A program made the translations under genes and the position numbers. DNA of 51,337 nucleotides from Enterobacteriaceae bacterium B14 (lineage in GTDB: Bacteria; Pseudomonadota; Gammaproteobacteria; Enterobacterales; Enterobacteriaceae): positions 1,666,631-1,717,967 of the forward strand of contig DF158882.1 in assembly GCA_000307305.1 (NCBI GenBank). Reading direction: 5' to 3'. This document shows, in pieces, positions 1 through 9,647 of this stretch. The notes under the pieces are model-generated. The model worked only from the letters and a program-made list of their open reading frames with translations. It was not told the DNA's origin and did not search any database. Each line of letters opens with the position of its first letter. The first letter of the stretch is position 1.

Positions 1-357
1 ACCATCATGTGTCGAATCTCAAAAAAGTAGAGTAACAATAGACTTATCAGTAAGTTAACTATTAACAGCCAATCTAATGTTTATTAAGTGAACTCCTCAG
101 CTATTTATATGCCGGATAGCACCCACTAACTGAGAAGTCTTAAATGAAAAAATTTATACCTGAGCAGTTCGCACACAAAACGGGCAATTTACAGCGTTCT
201 TAGCCAGAACCAGAATCCTTTCTGTAAAAATAGATCGTCTATCTGATGATCACTGAATTGAGTACGTAGCCTAAATAAAATACGAGTCTCTACTCAAAAT
301 TATTCGAGTTGCAGGGTGAAAGGTATAAACACGTCGAATGACTGAGATCTCGCACTA
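1..357. other. Intergenic region downstream of cysH
   Basis: No gene is supported here. In E. coli the cas3/CRISPR region lies on this side of cysH, but I see no regularly spaced repeats and no cas-like reading frame. The only plus-strand open frame I noticed is a 19-codon ATG frame at 144-203 that resembles nothing I know. No clear terminator with a T-run follows cysH. Confidence 0.5.
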
Positions 358-1089
358 CTACTCATGTAAGCCACACTCGCGCTTTAGCCCAAAGAAACGT
401 GTCTCTTCTTCGCTCATTCCCGGCTCCCATTTTTTTGTTGTATGGGTATCGCCGACAGAGAGATAGCCCTGTTCCCAGAGAGGGTGATAGCTTAAGCCAT
501 GCTCAGTGAGGTATTGGTAAACCTGTCGGTTATCCCAATCGATAATCGGCAAGATTTTAAAAGCACCGCGCTGAATCGCTAACACAGGCAGATTGGCCCG
601 GCTGCCGGATTGCTCTCTTCGAAGCCCTGCAAACCATGTTTGAGCACGTTCTTGCCGCATTGCCCGATTCATCGGTTCCACTTTGTTGATTTCGTTGTAG
701 CGCTCAATACCCTCTACACCTAGCTCCCATAATTTACCGTAACGTGCTTCCTGCCATGCTGGCGAGAGTGCAGCGCGATAGACGCGTAAATTTAAGTGAA
801 GTTGTTCCGTCAGCTTATCGATAAACTGATAGGTTTCAGGAAAAAGATAGCCTGTATCCGTAAGAACAACTGGGATATTAGGCGATTGCCGCGTGACCAG
901 ATGTAGACAAACCGCCGCCTGAATACCAAAGCTAGAAGAGAGAATAAACTCGCCCGGCAAATTCTCCAGCGCCCAACTGACTCGCTCCTGAGCAGAAAGC
1001 GCTTCAAGGCGTTGGTTCACACTCTCTAATGCTCTCGCTTGCTCTTCTTTCGGCAAAGCCATTAGGGCTGTCAGGTTTAAGTCTGTCAT
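358..1089 (-). CDS. cysH: Phosphoadenosine phosphosulfate (PAPS) reductase
   Basis: Reduces PAPS to sulfite with thioredoxin or glutaredoxin as electron donor, in the cytoplasmic assimilatory sulfate pathway. The 243-residue product has the full family length. The N-terminal half carries the adenine nucleotide alpha-hydrolase-like fold with the [10 protein letters not shown] phosphate-binding stretch, and the C-terminus has the ECGLH motif whose cysteine (C239) is the catalytic nucleophile in E. coli CysH. An AGAGG ribosome binding site lies 6 bases before the ATG. It is the last gene of the cysJIH operon, 98 bases after cysI, and the gap contains a strong hairpin. Identity is essentially certain. 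Confidence 0.97.
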   Translation of the reverse strand: MTDLNLTALMALPKEEQARALESVNQRLEALSAQERVSWALENLPGEFILSSSFGIQAAVCLHLVTRQSPNIPVVLTDTGYLFPETYQFIDKLTEQLHLNLRVYRAALSPAWQEARYGKLWELGVEGIERYNEINKVEPMNRAMRQERAQTWFAGLRREQSGSRANLPVLAIQRGAFKILPIIDWDNRQVYQYLTEHGLSYHPLWEQGYLSVGDTHTTKKWEPGMSEEETRFFGLKRECGLHE

Positions 1090-1112
1090 CGGTAACCTCT
1101 ATACTTTTCATT

Positions 1113-1136
1113 TAGGGTGGTTTTATTACCACCCTA
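1113..1136 (-). other. Intercistronic hairpin between cysI and cysH
   Basis: Perfect 8-bp inverted repeat TAGGGTGG / CCACCCTA around an 8-base A/T-rich loop in the 98-base gap between cysI and cysH. No T-run follows on the minus strand, so it does not look like a complete intrinsic terminator. A role in mRNA stability or in differential expression of cysH is an inference. Confidence 0.5.
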
Positions 1137-1187
1137 CTTACATACACTCAGCCACACTGAGAACAGCAAACGACTAGCCTTAAAATA

Positions 1188-2888
1188 TCAGTCGTAGAAA
1201 TCTCGGGCCGAATCGATAACCGGTTTAATCACGCCAGCTCGGATAACATAATCACCGAAACCTTCATCGCTCTGACGCTCCCCTGCCCAGTTCTCAATAA
1301 GTCGATCGAGAATAGCGAGGATCTCCTCTTCCGTAATATTTTCACGATACATACGAGGAATGCGCATACCTTCACGATCGCCGCCAAGATGCAGGTTATA
1401 GCGCCCGATCGCCTTTCCGACCAGACCAATTTCTGCCAGCATCGCCCTACCGCAACCGTTCGGGCAACCTGTCACGCGTAAAACAATATGTTCATCGCCA
1501 ACACCATGCTTAGACATAATCTGTTCAACTTGTGTGACAAACTGCGGTAGAAAACGCTCCGCTTCCGCCATCGCCAACGGGCAGGTAGGGAAGGAGACGC
1601 AGGCCATCGAGTTTTCACGCTGTTTCGTGACACCGTCATCCATCAGGCCATATCGACGAGCCAGTACTTCTATCGCCTCTTTATCCTGTGGTGATACACC
1701 CGCCACAATCAGATTTTGGTTAGCAGTAAGACGGAAATCACCTTTATGGATCTTGGCGATTTCGGCGACGCCCGTTTTTAACGGACGCTGCGGATAATCA
1801 AGTAAGCGTCCGTTCTCAATAAACAGCGTTAAATGCCATTGGTCGTCTACACCCTGAACCCAGCCGATACGATCGCCACGCCCAGTAAACTCATAGGGTT
1901 TGATTGGCTCGAAATGAATGCCAGCGCGTCTCTCCACTTCAGCCTTGAAGGTATCAACACCAACACGCTCCAGCGTGTATTTCGTTTTGGCATTCTTACG
2001 TTCCGAACGGTTACCCCAGTCACGCTGAGTCGCCACAACCGCTTCTGCTACCGCTAGCGTATGCTCAAGAGGGATATAGCCAAATTCGCTGGCCTTACGT
2101 GGGTAAGTCGCTTTATCACCGTGGGTCATGGCAAGCCCGCCACCCACCAGCACATTAAAACCCACCAGCTTGCCATTGTGACCAATAGCAATAAAGTTCA
2201 GATCATTGGCGTGCAGATCAACGTCATTTTGCGGCGGTATCACCACCGTAGTTTTAAATTTACGCGGTAAATAGGTTGAACCTAAAACAGGCTCTTCATC
2301 TGGCGTTTCCTGTTTTTCTCCGTCCAGCCACACTTCAGCATAAGCGCGCGTTTTCGGTAACAGGTGCTCAGAAATTTTCTTCGCCCACTCATATGCCTGC
2401 TGATGTAAAACAGATTCAACGGGGTTTGAGGTACAGAGGACGTTACGATTCACATCCCCCGCCGTGGCTATGGAATCAAGCTCCAGCCGATTGAGCAGTT
2501 GATGCATCGACTTCAATTTGGTTTTTAAAACACCATGAAACTGAAAGGTTTGTCGCGTTGTTAAGCGAATCGAACCATACAACGTCTCTTCTGCGGCGAA
2601 TTTATCGATACCGAGCCACTGCTTAGGGGTAATAATTCCACCGGGCAGGCGGCAGCGCAGCATCATATTGATCAGCGGCTCAAGCTTCTGCTCGATTCGC
2701 TCGGCACGGAGATCGCGATCGTCTTGCTGATACATGCCGTGAAAGCGGATCAGTTGGAAATTATCGCCTTTAAATCCCCCCGTTAATCCATCTTGTAGAT
2801 CTTCGGCAATGGTACCCCGCAGGAAGTCGCTCTCCCGCTTTAGCCTTTCATTATCAGACAGTTTTGGTGCAGTTTCTTTCTGGCTCAT
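1188..2888 (-). CDS. cysI: Sulfite reductase (NADPH) hemoprotein beta subunit
   Basis: Catalyses six-electron reduction of sulfite to sulfide, using siroheme and a 4Fe-4S cluster. It receives electrons from the CysJ flavoprotein. The 566-residue product has two duplicated ferredoxin-like/siroheme domains, and the cluster cysteines are in the motifs CVSFPTC and CPNGCG near residues 430-480. The N-terminus reads [20 protein letters not shown], as expected for the family. Its ATG overlaps the cysJ stop codon by one base (TAATG), so the two are probably translationally coupled. The large ORFs on the opposite strand are shadows. Certain call. Confidence 0.98.
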   Translation of the reverse strand: MSQKETAPKLSDNERLKRESDFLRGTIAEDLQDGLTGGFKGDNFQLIRFHGMYQQDDRDLRAERIEQKLEPLINMMLRCRLPGGIITPKQWLGIDKFAAEETLYGSIRLTTRQTFQFHGVLKTKLKSMHQLLNRLELDSIATAGDVNRNVLCTSNPVESVLHQQAYEWAKKISEHLLPKTRAYAEVWLDGEKQETPDEEPVLGSTYLPRKFKTTVVIPPQNDVDLHANDLNFIAIGHNGKLVGFNVLVGGGLAMTHGDKATYPRKASEFGYIPLEHTLAVAEAVVATQRDWGNRSERKNAKTKYTLERVGVDTFKAEVERRAGIHFEPIKPYEFTGRGDRIGWVQGVDDQWHLTLFIENGRLLDYPQRPLKTGVAEIAKIHKGDFRLTANQNLIVAGVSPQDKEAIEVLARRYGLMDDGVTKQRENSMACVSFPTCPLAMAEAERFLPQFVTQVEQIMSKHGVGDEHIVLRVTGCPNGCGRAMLAEIGLVGKAIGRYNLHLGGDREGMRIPRMYRENITEEEILAILDRLIENWAGERQSDEGFGDYVIRAGVIKPVIDSARDFYD

Positions 2889-4675
2889 TAGTATACGTCC
2901 CGCTGATAGCGCTTCTCTAAACGCAGCTCACTTAAAAACTCGTCGGCCTGCTCAGCGTCCATCGCGCCATGCTCGGCAATCACTTCCAAAAGGGCTAGCT
3001 CCACATCTTTTGCCATGTGGTTCGCATCGCCACAGACGTAAATATGTGCACCGCGTGATAGCCAGCGCCATACCTCTTCGCCCCGATCTTTTATTTTATG
3101 TTGTACATAGACTTTCTGCTGCTGATCCCGCGACCATGCTAAATCAAAGCGGGTCAATAAACCCTCTTTCACGTAGCGCTGCCACTCAACTTGATACAAG
3201 AAATCATCAGTAAAATGTGGATTACCAAAGAATAGCCAGTTATCACCACTAGCACCTATTGCTTCACGCTCCTGCATAAATGCGCGGAACGGCGCAATAC
3301 CTGTGCCTGGGCCAATCATGATAACGGGGGTTTCTGGGTTTTTCGGCAAACGGAAATTGTCGTTATGCTCAATAAAAACACGGACGTTATCTTCAGGATG
3401 CAATATATCGGCTAAATAACCAGATGCCCCACCAGTACGCGGAGTGCCGTCAATCTCATAGCGAACCACACCCACAGTGATATGAACCTCGCTACCCACT
3501 TCCGCCTGTGAAGAGGCGATGGAGTAAAGACGTGGCGTGAGCGGACGCAGTAACCCAAGCAGTTGCTCCGACGTTAATGGGGCCGGTGAGCCACGGAACA
3601 TGTCAACAATCGGCGTATTGTGGGCATAAACCTGTAACTGGCTTTTATCATCGAGCAGAGCAGCAAACAGCGGTGCACGCACAAATTCTGCATATTTCTC
3701 AACAATAGCCGCCGTATTTTGCGTCAGCTCATAGTGTTTTAAGAGGGCATCAGCCAGTGTCACTGTTTCGCCTTTTAGCGTGACAGGCTCCTCGCCATTC
3801 AATTCAACATAAGAGAGCAGTTCAATGACTAATTCAGGGCTATTTTCATACCAAACACCCAGCGCATCCCCTGGCTGATAGGCCAGAGCGGAGTCACCGA
3901 GATCAATTTCAATATGGCGAACATCTTTATCCGATGTTCTCGCGGTAATTTTTTGGTCAGACAGAAGTTCTGCGGCATAAGGCTTCTCTTTGCTGTAAGC
4001 ACTGACTAATGTACCACTTGAGGCAAACGCTGACGCCACAGGTTGAGATGCCGTAGGCACTCGCGCTTTCAATAGTGCAACGATTTGCTCGCGCCAGTGT
4101 GTGGCATCATCCTGATACTCTACATCGGCATCAACACGAGCAAGTAAGCGTTCACCACCTAATGCTTCGAAACGACTATCAAAATCCTTGCCCGACTGGC
4201 AGAAATTCTCATATGAGGTATCCCCCAAACCAAACACGGCAAACGCCGTTGAGCTAAGTGCCGGCGCTTTCTTTGAGAACAGATATTTATGCAGGGCGAT
4301 CGCCTCTTCTGGCGGCTCGCCTTCACCTTGGGTGGAGACCACCAGCAGGAGTAAACTCTCTTGGGCAATTTGTTTAAATTTATAGTCGCCTGCGTTAACC
4401 AAATTGGCTGTTAACCCAGCTTGGAGAAGATCATCCCTCAGCCCTTCCGATAAGCGGCGGGCATTCCCCGTTTGGGATGCCGAGATAATCGTAATTGCCG
4501 ATGCCGCAGGCACTTCTGCCGCCGTAGCACCTATCGCAGGAGCTTGATTAACCATTCCCCAAAAATAGCCAGACAGCCAAGCTAACTGGTGTGGCGTAAA
4601 ATCGCCAATGCTAGACTGCAAACGAGCAAGTTGCTCTGGCGTCAGCGGAAGAGTGGGTGGAGCCTGAGTTGTCAT
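2888..4675 (-). CDS. cysJ: Sulfite reductase (NADPH) flavoprotein alpha subunit
   Basis: Transfers electrons from NADPH through FAD and FMN to CysI. The 595-residue product has an N-terminal flavodoxin domain ([16 protein letters not shown], about residues 64-80, binding FMN), a connecting FAD domain with RLYSIASS, and a C-terminal NADPH domain with [12 protein letters not shown]; it ends in RYQRDVY, typical of CysJ. First gene of the cysJIH operon. The start [11 protein letters not shown] matches the family; an AAGGA sequence lies about 13 bases upstream, which is somewhat distant. It is divergent from queD across a 539-base control region. Confidence 0.98.
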   Translation of the reverse strand: MTTQAPPTLPLTPEQLARLQSSIGDFTPHQLAWLSGYFWGMVNQAPAIGATAAEVPAASAITIISASQTGNARRLSEGLRDDLLQAGLTANLVNAGDYKFKQIAQESLLLLVVSTQGEGEPPEEAIALHKYLFSKKAPALSSTAFAVFGLGDTSYENFCQSGKDFDSRFEALGGERLLARVDADVEYQDDATHWREQIVALLKARVPTASQPVASAFASSGTLVSAYSKEKPYAAELLSDQKITARTSDKDVRHIEIDLGDSALAYQPGDALGVWYENSPELVIELLSYVELNGEEPVTLKGETVTLADALLKHYELTQNTAAIVEKYAEFVRAPLFAALLDDKSQLQVYAHNTPIVDMFRGSPAPLTSEQLLGLLRPLTPRLYSIASSQAEVGSEVHITVGVVRYEIDGTPRTGGASGYLADILHPEDNVRVFIEHNDNFRLPKNPETPVIMIGPGTGIAPFRAFMQEREAIGASGDNWLFFGNPHFTDDFLYQVEWQRYVKEGLLTRFDLAWSRDQQQKVYVQHKIKDRGEEVWRWLSRGAHIYVCGDANHMAKDVELALLEVIAEHGAMDAEQADEFLSELRLEKRYQRDVY

Positions 4676-5214
4676 TGTGGTGCATATTCCTTGTCACGAA
4701 AATTAAGCGCTTATCCACACTAAGAATCTCTCTCCACACATATTTAGAGAATGGCTCTGGTCAAAGTGATGACGCCAAAATTGCCCGTGGAGATGAGTTC
4801 TAGGTATAACAATACGAACAGAGATAGCGTCCAAGATAACTATAGGAATAACAAGAACCAAGAAGGGATGGGTATAACAAATAGCAAAAAGAACTAAATA
4901 GTTATTTCGATAATTTCTAACACTTAAAGTACTTATGGGTTTTTTCCATTAAAAAACAACAAAATACAATCCCCTTTGCGTTATTGACGCTTACTTTCGA
5001 GATTCAAATGATAATAGCTATCAATAACTAACCTGATTTAATCTCCTCTTTTTTGTCCACATGGCTTATTCATGAAATTTACGCCTAAAGGGAGAGTTTG
5101 GCCCCTAATGGCGTCTACTTGCCGTTTCCGGTACTATTCAGCCTATTAATTGTGTATTTCAATGCGTCGAGATAAAGATCTGTCGGCGCTTTTCCACACC
5201 AGAGATTTTGTTTT
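4676..5214. promoter_or_regulatory. Divergent cysJIH / queD control region
   Basis: A 539-base non-coding region. On the minus strand a possible cysJ promoter reads TTGACC (4764-4759), a 16-base spacer, then TATGTG (4742-4737). Upstream of it lie three direct copies of GG(T/A)ATAACAA at 4803-4812, 4845-4854 and 4871-4880, in the zone where the LysR-type activator CysB would bind. A Fur-like 7-1-7 palindrome TGATAATAGCTATCA is at 5009-5023. I found no preQ1-type riboswitch in the queD leader. All regulator assignments are inferences from motif and position. Confidence 0.45.
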
Positions 5215-5586
5215 ATGAGCACAACGTTATTTAAAGATTTTCAGTTTGAAGCCGCCCACTATCTGCCAAACGTCCCCCAAGGGCATAAGTGCGGCCGCCT
5301 GCATGGGCACTCGTTTATGGTACGCGTGGAAGTGACAGGGGAAGTTGACCCACATACAGGCTGGGTGATCGATTTTGCAGAGATCAAGGCAGCATTCGCT
5401 CCTATTTATCAGCGCTTAGATCACTTCTATCTAAACGAAATCTCAGGATTAGAGAATCCAACCAGTGAAATTCTCGCTCGCTGGATTTGGCAAGAACTGA
5501 AACCTAACCTGCCACTGCTAAGTGGAATTCTGGTAAAAGAAACGTGTACCGCCGGGTGTGTTTATCGTGGAGAAATAAACAAATAA
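5215..5586 (+). CDS. queD: 6-carboxy-5,6,7,8-tetrahydropterin synthase
   Basis: Converts 7,8-dihydroneopterin triphosphate to 6-carboxytetrahydropterin, an early step in queuosine biosynthesis. The 123-residue product is of the PTPS/QueD family. Zinc-binding histidines are visible at H15 (EAAH) and in LHGHS (H30, H32), and the catalytic cysteine C26 lies in [10 protein letters not shown]; the C-terminal KETCTAGC is also typical. It stands divergent to cysJIH, as in E. coli. The next pathway gene, queE, lies 5 kb away beyond an accessory operon. Confidence 0.97.
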   Translation: MSTTLFKDFQFEAAHYLPNVPQGHKCGRLHGHSFMVRVEVTGEVDPHTGWVIDFAEIKAAFAPIYQRLDHFYLNEISGLENPTSEILARWIWQELKPNLPLLSGILVKETCTAGCVYRGEINK

Positions 5587-5823
5587 ATATCCCCATGTTA
5601 ACAAGTCAACGCTAAACCGCCCTCCCAAGTTCATCGCTCTTACATTTATCTGCATCTATGTAGCTGAAAAATGAGCGATGTTCTTCTCCTTACTAAAAAG
5701 CAAACACCACTTTTCTCCTATTTTCTCTACCCCTTCCATCTTTACATTTAACCCCTATAAATTAACTTTTTTTTAACTAGGTCATATTTTAAACACTAAA
5801 TGCTGGAGCTAAAACTTGTCATG

Positions 5824-5833
5824 TTGTATACAA
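5824..5833. promoter_or_regulatory. Palindrome, candidate operator for the GntR regulator
   Basis: Perfect palindrome TTGTATACAA 51 bases before the preferred start of the TRAP solute-binding gene. FCD-type GntR regulators bind short palindromes with GT...AC cores, and such a regulator is encoded third in this operon. Assignment as its operator is an inference. Confidence 0.4.
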
Positions 5834-5884
5834 ATTGACTCATTTAAAGTGCAGCAATTTTATGCACTGATACTAGGGGTTCAA

Positions 5885-6946
5885 ATGAAATCAAAGAAAA
5901 TCAAAACAGTAGGCGTTTTTCTTGGTTTAATACTTGCTATTGCCCTCGCTATAGCCGGTAAAACAGAAAATGCGGATAAAACATTTCTTTCTATTGCTAC
6001 AGCGTCTACTGGCGGTACTTACTACCCTATAGGAGTAGGGCTGGCGAACGTTTGGAGCAATGCATTAAAGGAAGATAAAGTTCAGGTTACGGGACAATCA
6101 TCCGCTGGCTCAATAGAAAATATCGACCTATTAAAAAAAGATGAAGCTCAGTTGGCTATTCTGCAAAGTCTTATGGCAGTTGAGGCTTACGAAGGTGTGC
6201 GCAATTTTGAAGGCCGAGCTTATAAAGATTTACGTTCTATTTCTATGCTGTGGCCTAACGTAGAACACTTTGCGTTGATGAACAGCAAAATCAAAGATGG
6301 CACACTGAGCGATATCGCTAAAACACGGTTTTCCGTTGGCCCGCAAGCCAGCGGAACAGAGCAGTCCACCCTCATCATCCTAAAAGGTGTGAATATCACC
6401 AAAAAGGATATCAGCTCGGAGCATTTGGGATACGCCGACACCATCTCTGCCATGCGCGATGGGCGTCTTGACGGTGGCGCATTGCCCGCAGGTGTTCCGG
6501 CCTCTGCAGTAACAGATATGTACGCCAGCGGCGTTCCTGCACGCATATTAGACGTCACCGATACACAATTGAACGAAATAAACGCTGTTGCCAACTCTTG
6601 GTTTCGTTTTGTAATAAAAGCAGACACCTATCCAAAACAGACAAAACCCATTAATACTATTGCTCAACCTAACATCTTGGTTTCTATCAATAGTATTGAT
6701 GAAAAGCTAGTCTATAACCTCACTAAGGCTATGTTCAGTAATCTGCCCGACGTCCACCAAGTACACAGTTCAGCCAAATATATTTCTCTAGAAAATGCCT
6801 TAAAAGGCGTTTCTGTCCCGCTACATATCGGAGCGTACAAATATTACCGAGAAATAGGCGTTGAGATCCCTGATTACCTCATTCCACCTGAAGCGACTTC
6901 CATCACGAACAGTGGCTCCGCGAACGTCTCTTCCAGCACCAACTGA
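5885..6946 (+). CDS. TAXI family TRAP transporter solute-binding protein
   Basis: Periplasmic substrate-binding component of a tripartite ATP-independent (TRAP) transporter of the TAXI subclass. The frame is open from a TTG at 5816, but I prefer the ATG at 5885 (353 residues). It has an AGGGG ribosome binding site 6 bases upstream and begins MKSKKIKTVGVFLG, a positive start followed by a hydrophobic signal segment ending near ALAIAG. The mature start IATASTGGTYYPIGVGLANVWS is the TAXI hallmark, and QSSAGSIENIDLL and GPQASGTEQSTLIIL follow. The fused permease gene starts 16 bases downstream. Substrates of TAXI proteins are poorly known (glutamate, glutamine and related dicarboxylates are reported); the LhgO-like oxidase in the operon suggests a 2-hydroxy acid. 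Confidence 0.9.
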   Translation: MKSKKIKTVGVFLGLILAIALAIAGKTENADKTFLSIATASTGGTYYPIGVGLANVWSNALKEDKVQVTGQSSAGSIENIDLLKKDEAQLAILQSLMAVEAYEGVRNFEGRAYKDLRSISMLWPNVEHFALMNSKIKDGTLSDIAKTRFSVGPQASGTEQSTLIILKGVNITKKDISSEHLGYADTISAMRDGRLDGGALPAGVPASAVTDMYASGVPARILDVTDTQLNEINAVANSWFRFVIKADTYPKQTKPINTIAQPNILVSINSIDEKLVYNLTKAMFSNLPDVHQVHSSAKYISLENALKGVSVPLHIGAYKYYREIGVEIPDYLIPPEATSITNSGSANVSSSTN

Positions 6947-6962
6947 TATAAGGTGAAGCACA

Positions 6963-8921
6963 ATGACAAGCTCTAATTGGGATAACGATTCTCAAAATTT
7001 AGATACAGAAGCGGGCGCTGGTAACCGGGAGCTTACTGGTATCTATTTGAAAATAGCGACCGTGCTAGCCGTTGCTATTTCTGCTTATGCAATCTATGCA
7101 AATGTTCTGTCTAATACACAGGAGTTTTATCGCAACACGCTTTTTTTGATTGGCATTTTAATGCTAGGTTTTATTCTCTTTCCGTTTTCTAAACGACATG
7201 CAACACCCAAATTTAACATTTGGGACTATACCTTTATTTTTCTAACACTCGTCAGCTACGGCTATTTTTTCTTCTTTTACTATGACCTTCACGTCGTTAG
7301 AAATAGCCTCCCAAACACGCTCGATTATACGATGGCCGCGATAGGGATAGCCGTGCTCTTTGAGGCAGCGAGACGTACTACCGGCTATTTTATTCCCGGA
7401 TTGGCTACGCTCGCGATTATCTATGCCGTATTTGGTCAATACTTTTTAGGCATTTTTGGGCACGCTGGTTTTTCCGTTCAGCGTTTGCTCTACCGTTTAT
7501 TCATGACCAGTGAAGGGATTTTTGGCATTACGCTTTCCACTGCCTCGACAGCCATTATTGTCTTTATTTTGTTTGGCGCATTCTTAAGTGTGAGTGGCGC
7601 AACATCGCTATTTAACGATCTGGCACTCGCCATAGCAGGTACTCGCCGTGGTGGCCCTGCGCAAGTTGCCGTCATCTCTTCTGCCCTCACTGGCTCGTTA
7701 AGTGGGAGTGCTGTGGCTAACGTTGCCACAACAGGAACGTTTACCATCCCATTAATGAAGGCGATTGGCCTATCACCTCGGTTTGCTGGCGCAGTGGAGG
7801 CAGCGGCGTCCACCGGTGGCATGATCATGCCGCCGATCATGGGCGCAGCCGCCTTTATCATGGCGGGGTTCTTAGGTATCTCCTATACAACGATCGTCAT
7901 CGCCGCCATTATTCCTGCCCTGCTTTATTACGCGGCACTGATTATTGCCATTGATATTGAAGCGAAGAAACAAGGTCTAAAAGGCATAAGTAAGGAGAAT
8001 ATTCCTCAAATCAAGACGGTTTTAAAACAGAGAGGTCTTCTGCTACTGCCGTTGATGATTGTTATTGGCACACTGCTGATGGGCAAAACCCCTATTTACG
8101 CTGGATTTTTGGGGATCCTCTCGATCATCGCTGCCAGTTGGCTCTCGCTCGATACTACCGTTCGTATGACACCCAAAAAAGTCATAACAGCCTTGAACGA
8201 CGCTGCTCGCAGTGCCATTCAAGTAACATTGGCCTGTGCGGCGATTGGGGTTATTATTTGTGTGGTCACCATGACGGGCATTGGCTCTACGCTAGCCTTT
8301 AATATTGTGTCTCTCACTGGCGGTATTCTCTGGCTTATCCTACTTGTCGTGATGGTGATTTGTATCATCCTCAGCATGGGCCTGCCTTCTACCGCGCTAT
8401 ATATCGTCGTTGCTGTTACAGCATCCCCGATTCTTATCCAAGCAGGTGTTAACCCGCTGGCAGCGCACTTCTTCGTTTTTTGGTTTGGTGCATTGTCCAA
8501 TATAACGCCACCTGTAGCGCTGGCGAGCTATACGGCAGCGAGTATCGCCAAATCAGACCCAATGCAAACCTCGTGGACGGCAGTAAAACTCGCCCTACCT
8601 GGTTTCCTTATTCCCTTTATCTTGGTTTATAACCCTATTTTGCTGATTCAAGGGAATGACATCAGCGCGTTATCAATCATCCACATGATCATTTCTGCCC
8701 TCATTGGCATTTATGCTATTTCCGTTGCTACCAGTAGTTTCTGGATCATTCGAACGAATATCGTTGAAAATCTGCTGTTCATTGCCGCCGCTATCATGCT
8801 TATCAAACCGGGGCTGATAACCGATCTCACGGGGTTAGGATTAATCGTTGCGGGTGCCGCTATGCACATTACCCGTAGTAAGCGCATAACGAAAGCATCG
8901 AGTCTTTCATCAACGGAATAA
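6963..8921 (+). CDS. TRAP transporter fused permease (DctQ-DctM type)
   Basis: Inner-membrane permease of 652 residues in which the small (DctQ-like) and large (DctM-like) TRAP subunits are fused, the normal partner of TAXI binding proteins. The N-terminal part has about five hydrophobic segments. The DctM part shows GGPAQVAVISSALTGSLSGS, a GGMIMPPIMGAAAFIMAGF stretch and the conserved MGLPSTALYIVVA and SNITPPVALASY motifs. It follows the solute-binding gene by 16 bases and precedes the regulator by 6, so one operon. Uptake would be driven by a sodium or proton gradient, as is general for TRAP systems. Long minus-strand ORFs over it are shadows. Confidence 0.93.
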   Translation: MTSSNWDNDSQNLDTEAGAGNRELTGIYLKIATVLAVAISAYAIYANVLSNTQEFYRNTLFLIGILMLGFILFPFSKRHATPKFNIWDYTFIFLTLVSYGYFFFFYYDLHVVRNSLPNTLDYTMAAIGIAVLFEAARRTTGYFIPGLATLAIIYAVFGQYFLGIFGHAGFSVQRLLYRLFMTSEGIFGITLSTASTAIIVFILFGAFLSVSGATSLFNDLALAIAGTRRGGPAQVAVISSALTGSLSGSAVANVATTGTFTIPLMKAIGLSPRFAGAVEAAASTGGMIMPPIMGAAAFIMAGFLGISYTTIVIAAIIPALLYYAALIIAIDIEAKKQGLKGISKENIPQIKTVLKQRGLLLLPLMIVIGTLLMGKTPIYAGFLGILSIIAASWLSLDTTVRMTPKKVITALNDAARSAIQVTLACAAIGVIICVVTMTGIGSTLAFNIVSLTGGILWLILLVVMVICIILSMGLPSTALYIVVAVTASPILIQAGVNPLAAHFFVFWFGALSNITPPVALASYTAASIAKSDPMQTSWTAVKLALPGFLIPFILVYNPILLIQGNDISALSIIHMIISALIGIYAISVATSSFWIIRTNIVENLLFIAAAIMLIKPGLITDLTGLGLIVAGAAMHITRSKRITKASSLSSTE

Positions 8922-8927
8922 GAAATC

Positions 8928-9644
8928 ATGATGAAAAAAGTTAGCAGGGAGAAAGCGTCACACCAAATATTGGCGCAGCTCAAACAGAAAATTCACGATG
9001 GCAGCTTCCCTATAGGCAATAAACTGCCTTCGGAAACCCAGCTTGCCGAGGAATTTGGTGTCAGCCGCGTCCCTGTTAGGGAAGCGCTGGGTCTGTTAGA
9101 GATCAGCGGTATTGTCTCCTCTCGCCAAGGAGGAAGACACATCGTGGAAAATTACTCTCTGCTGACTAAATATGAACCCTTGGAGATAGAGATCGTCAGT
9201 CAAGAAGACGTTTATGCTCTGCTGGAGATGCGTGAAATTTTGGAACAGGAAGCGGCCAAACTGGCCGCTATACGCCATACAGTGGCCGATTTAGCGCTGA
9301 TAGAACAAGCATTAAATAACTTTAAACGCACGAAGAAAGACAAGAATCTTATCGGCCATGAAGAGGATTATCAGTTTCACCGAGCCATTATGATGGCGTC
9401 TCATAACCCTTTTCTCTTGCAGATACTCGATAACATGCATGAATTGTATCTAGGCGTACTGGTTTTTTCCTTGAAGAAAAACCTAGGCAATTTAAAAGAG
9501 AGGGAGAGGGTTATTCATGAGCATGAAAGCATATTTGATGCTATCAGCCAGAGAGACGGCCAACTTGCTAAACAGTGCATGAACCAACACCTAACTAACG
9601 TGAAAGAGAAACTGAACCGCCTTTGCCCTCATCATAAGGATTAA
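8928..9644 (+). CDS. GntR family transcriptional regulator (FadR/FCD subfamily)
   Basis: DNA-binding regulator of 238 residues. An N-terminal winged helix (about residues 8-75) carries GNKLPSETQLAEEFGVSRVP and a wing at GIVSSRQGG. A C-terminal all-helical FCD ligand domain contains the usual metal-coordinating residues in EDYQFHRAIM, VIHEHESIFDAI and MNQHLTNV. It lies 6 bases after the permease and 3 before the oxidase, so it probably controls this operon and senses the transported acid. It belongs to the same broad family as E. coli CsiR, which governs the lhgO operon there, but I do not claim orthology. The start could be either of two adjacent ATGs. Confidence 0.9.
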   Translation: MMKKVSREKASHQILAQLKQKIHDGSFPIGNKLPSETQLAEEFGVSRVPVREALGLLEISGIVSSRQGGRHIVENYSLLTKYEPLEIEIVSQEDVYALLEMREILEQEAAKLAAIRHTVADLALIEQALNNFKRTKKDKNLIGHEEDYQFHRAIMMASHNPFLLQILDNMHELYLGVLVFSLKKNLGNLKERERVIHEHESIFDAISQRDGQLAKQCMNQHLTNVKEKLNRLCPHHKD

Positions 9645-9647
9645 GCT

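Noticed and set aside
1-357. Possible CRISPR array or cas remnant downstream of cysH
   Set aside because: E. coli carries its CRISPR-Cas locus on this side of cysH, but no direct repeats with regular spacing and no cas-like frame are present in these bases.
5816-5884. TTG-initiated extension of the TAXI binding protein
   Set aside because: The ATG at 5885 has a good AGGGG site and begins a proper signal peptide; the extra 23 residues would bury it, and the TTG lacks a ribosome binding site.
7490-7861. 123-codon minus-strand frame opposite the TRAP permease
   Set aside because: It is an antisense shadow of a well-supported gene, with no ribosome binding site or family resemblance.
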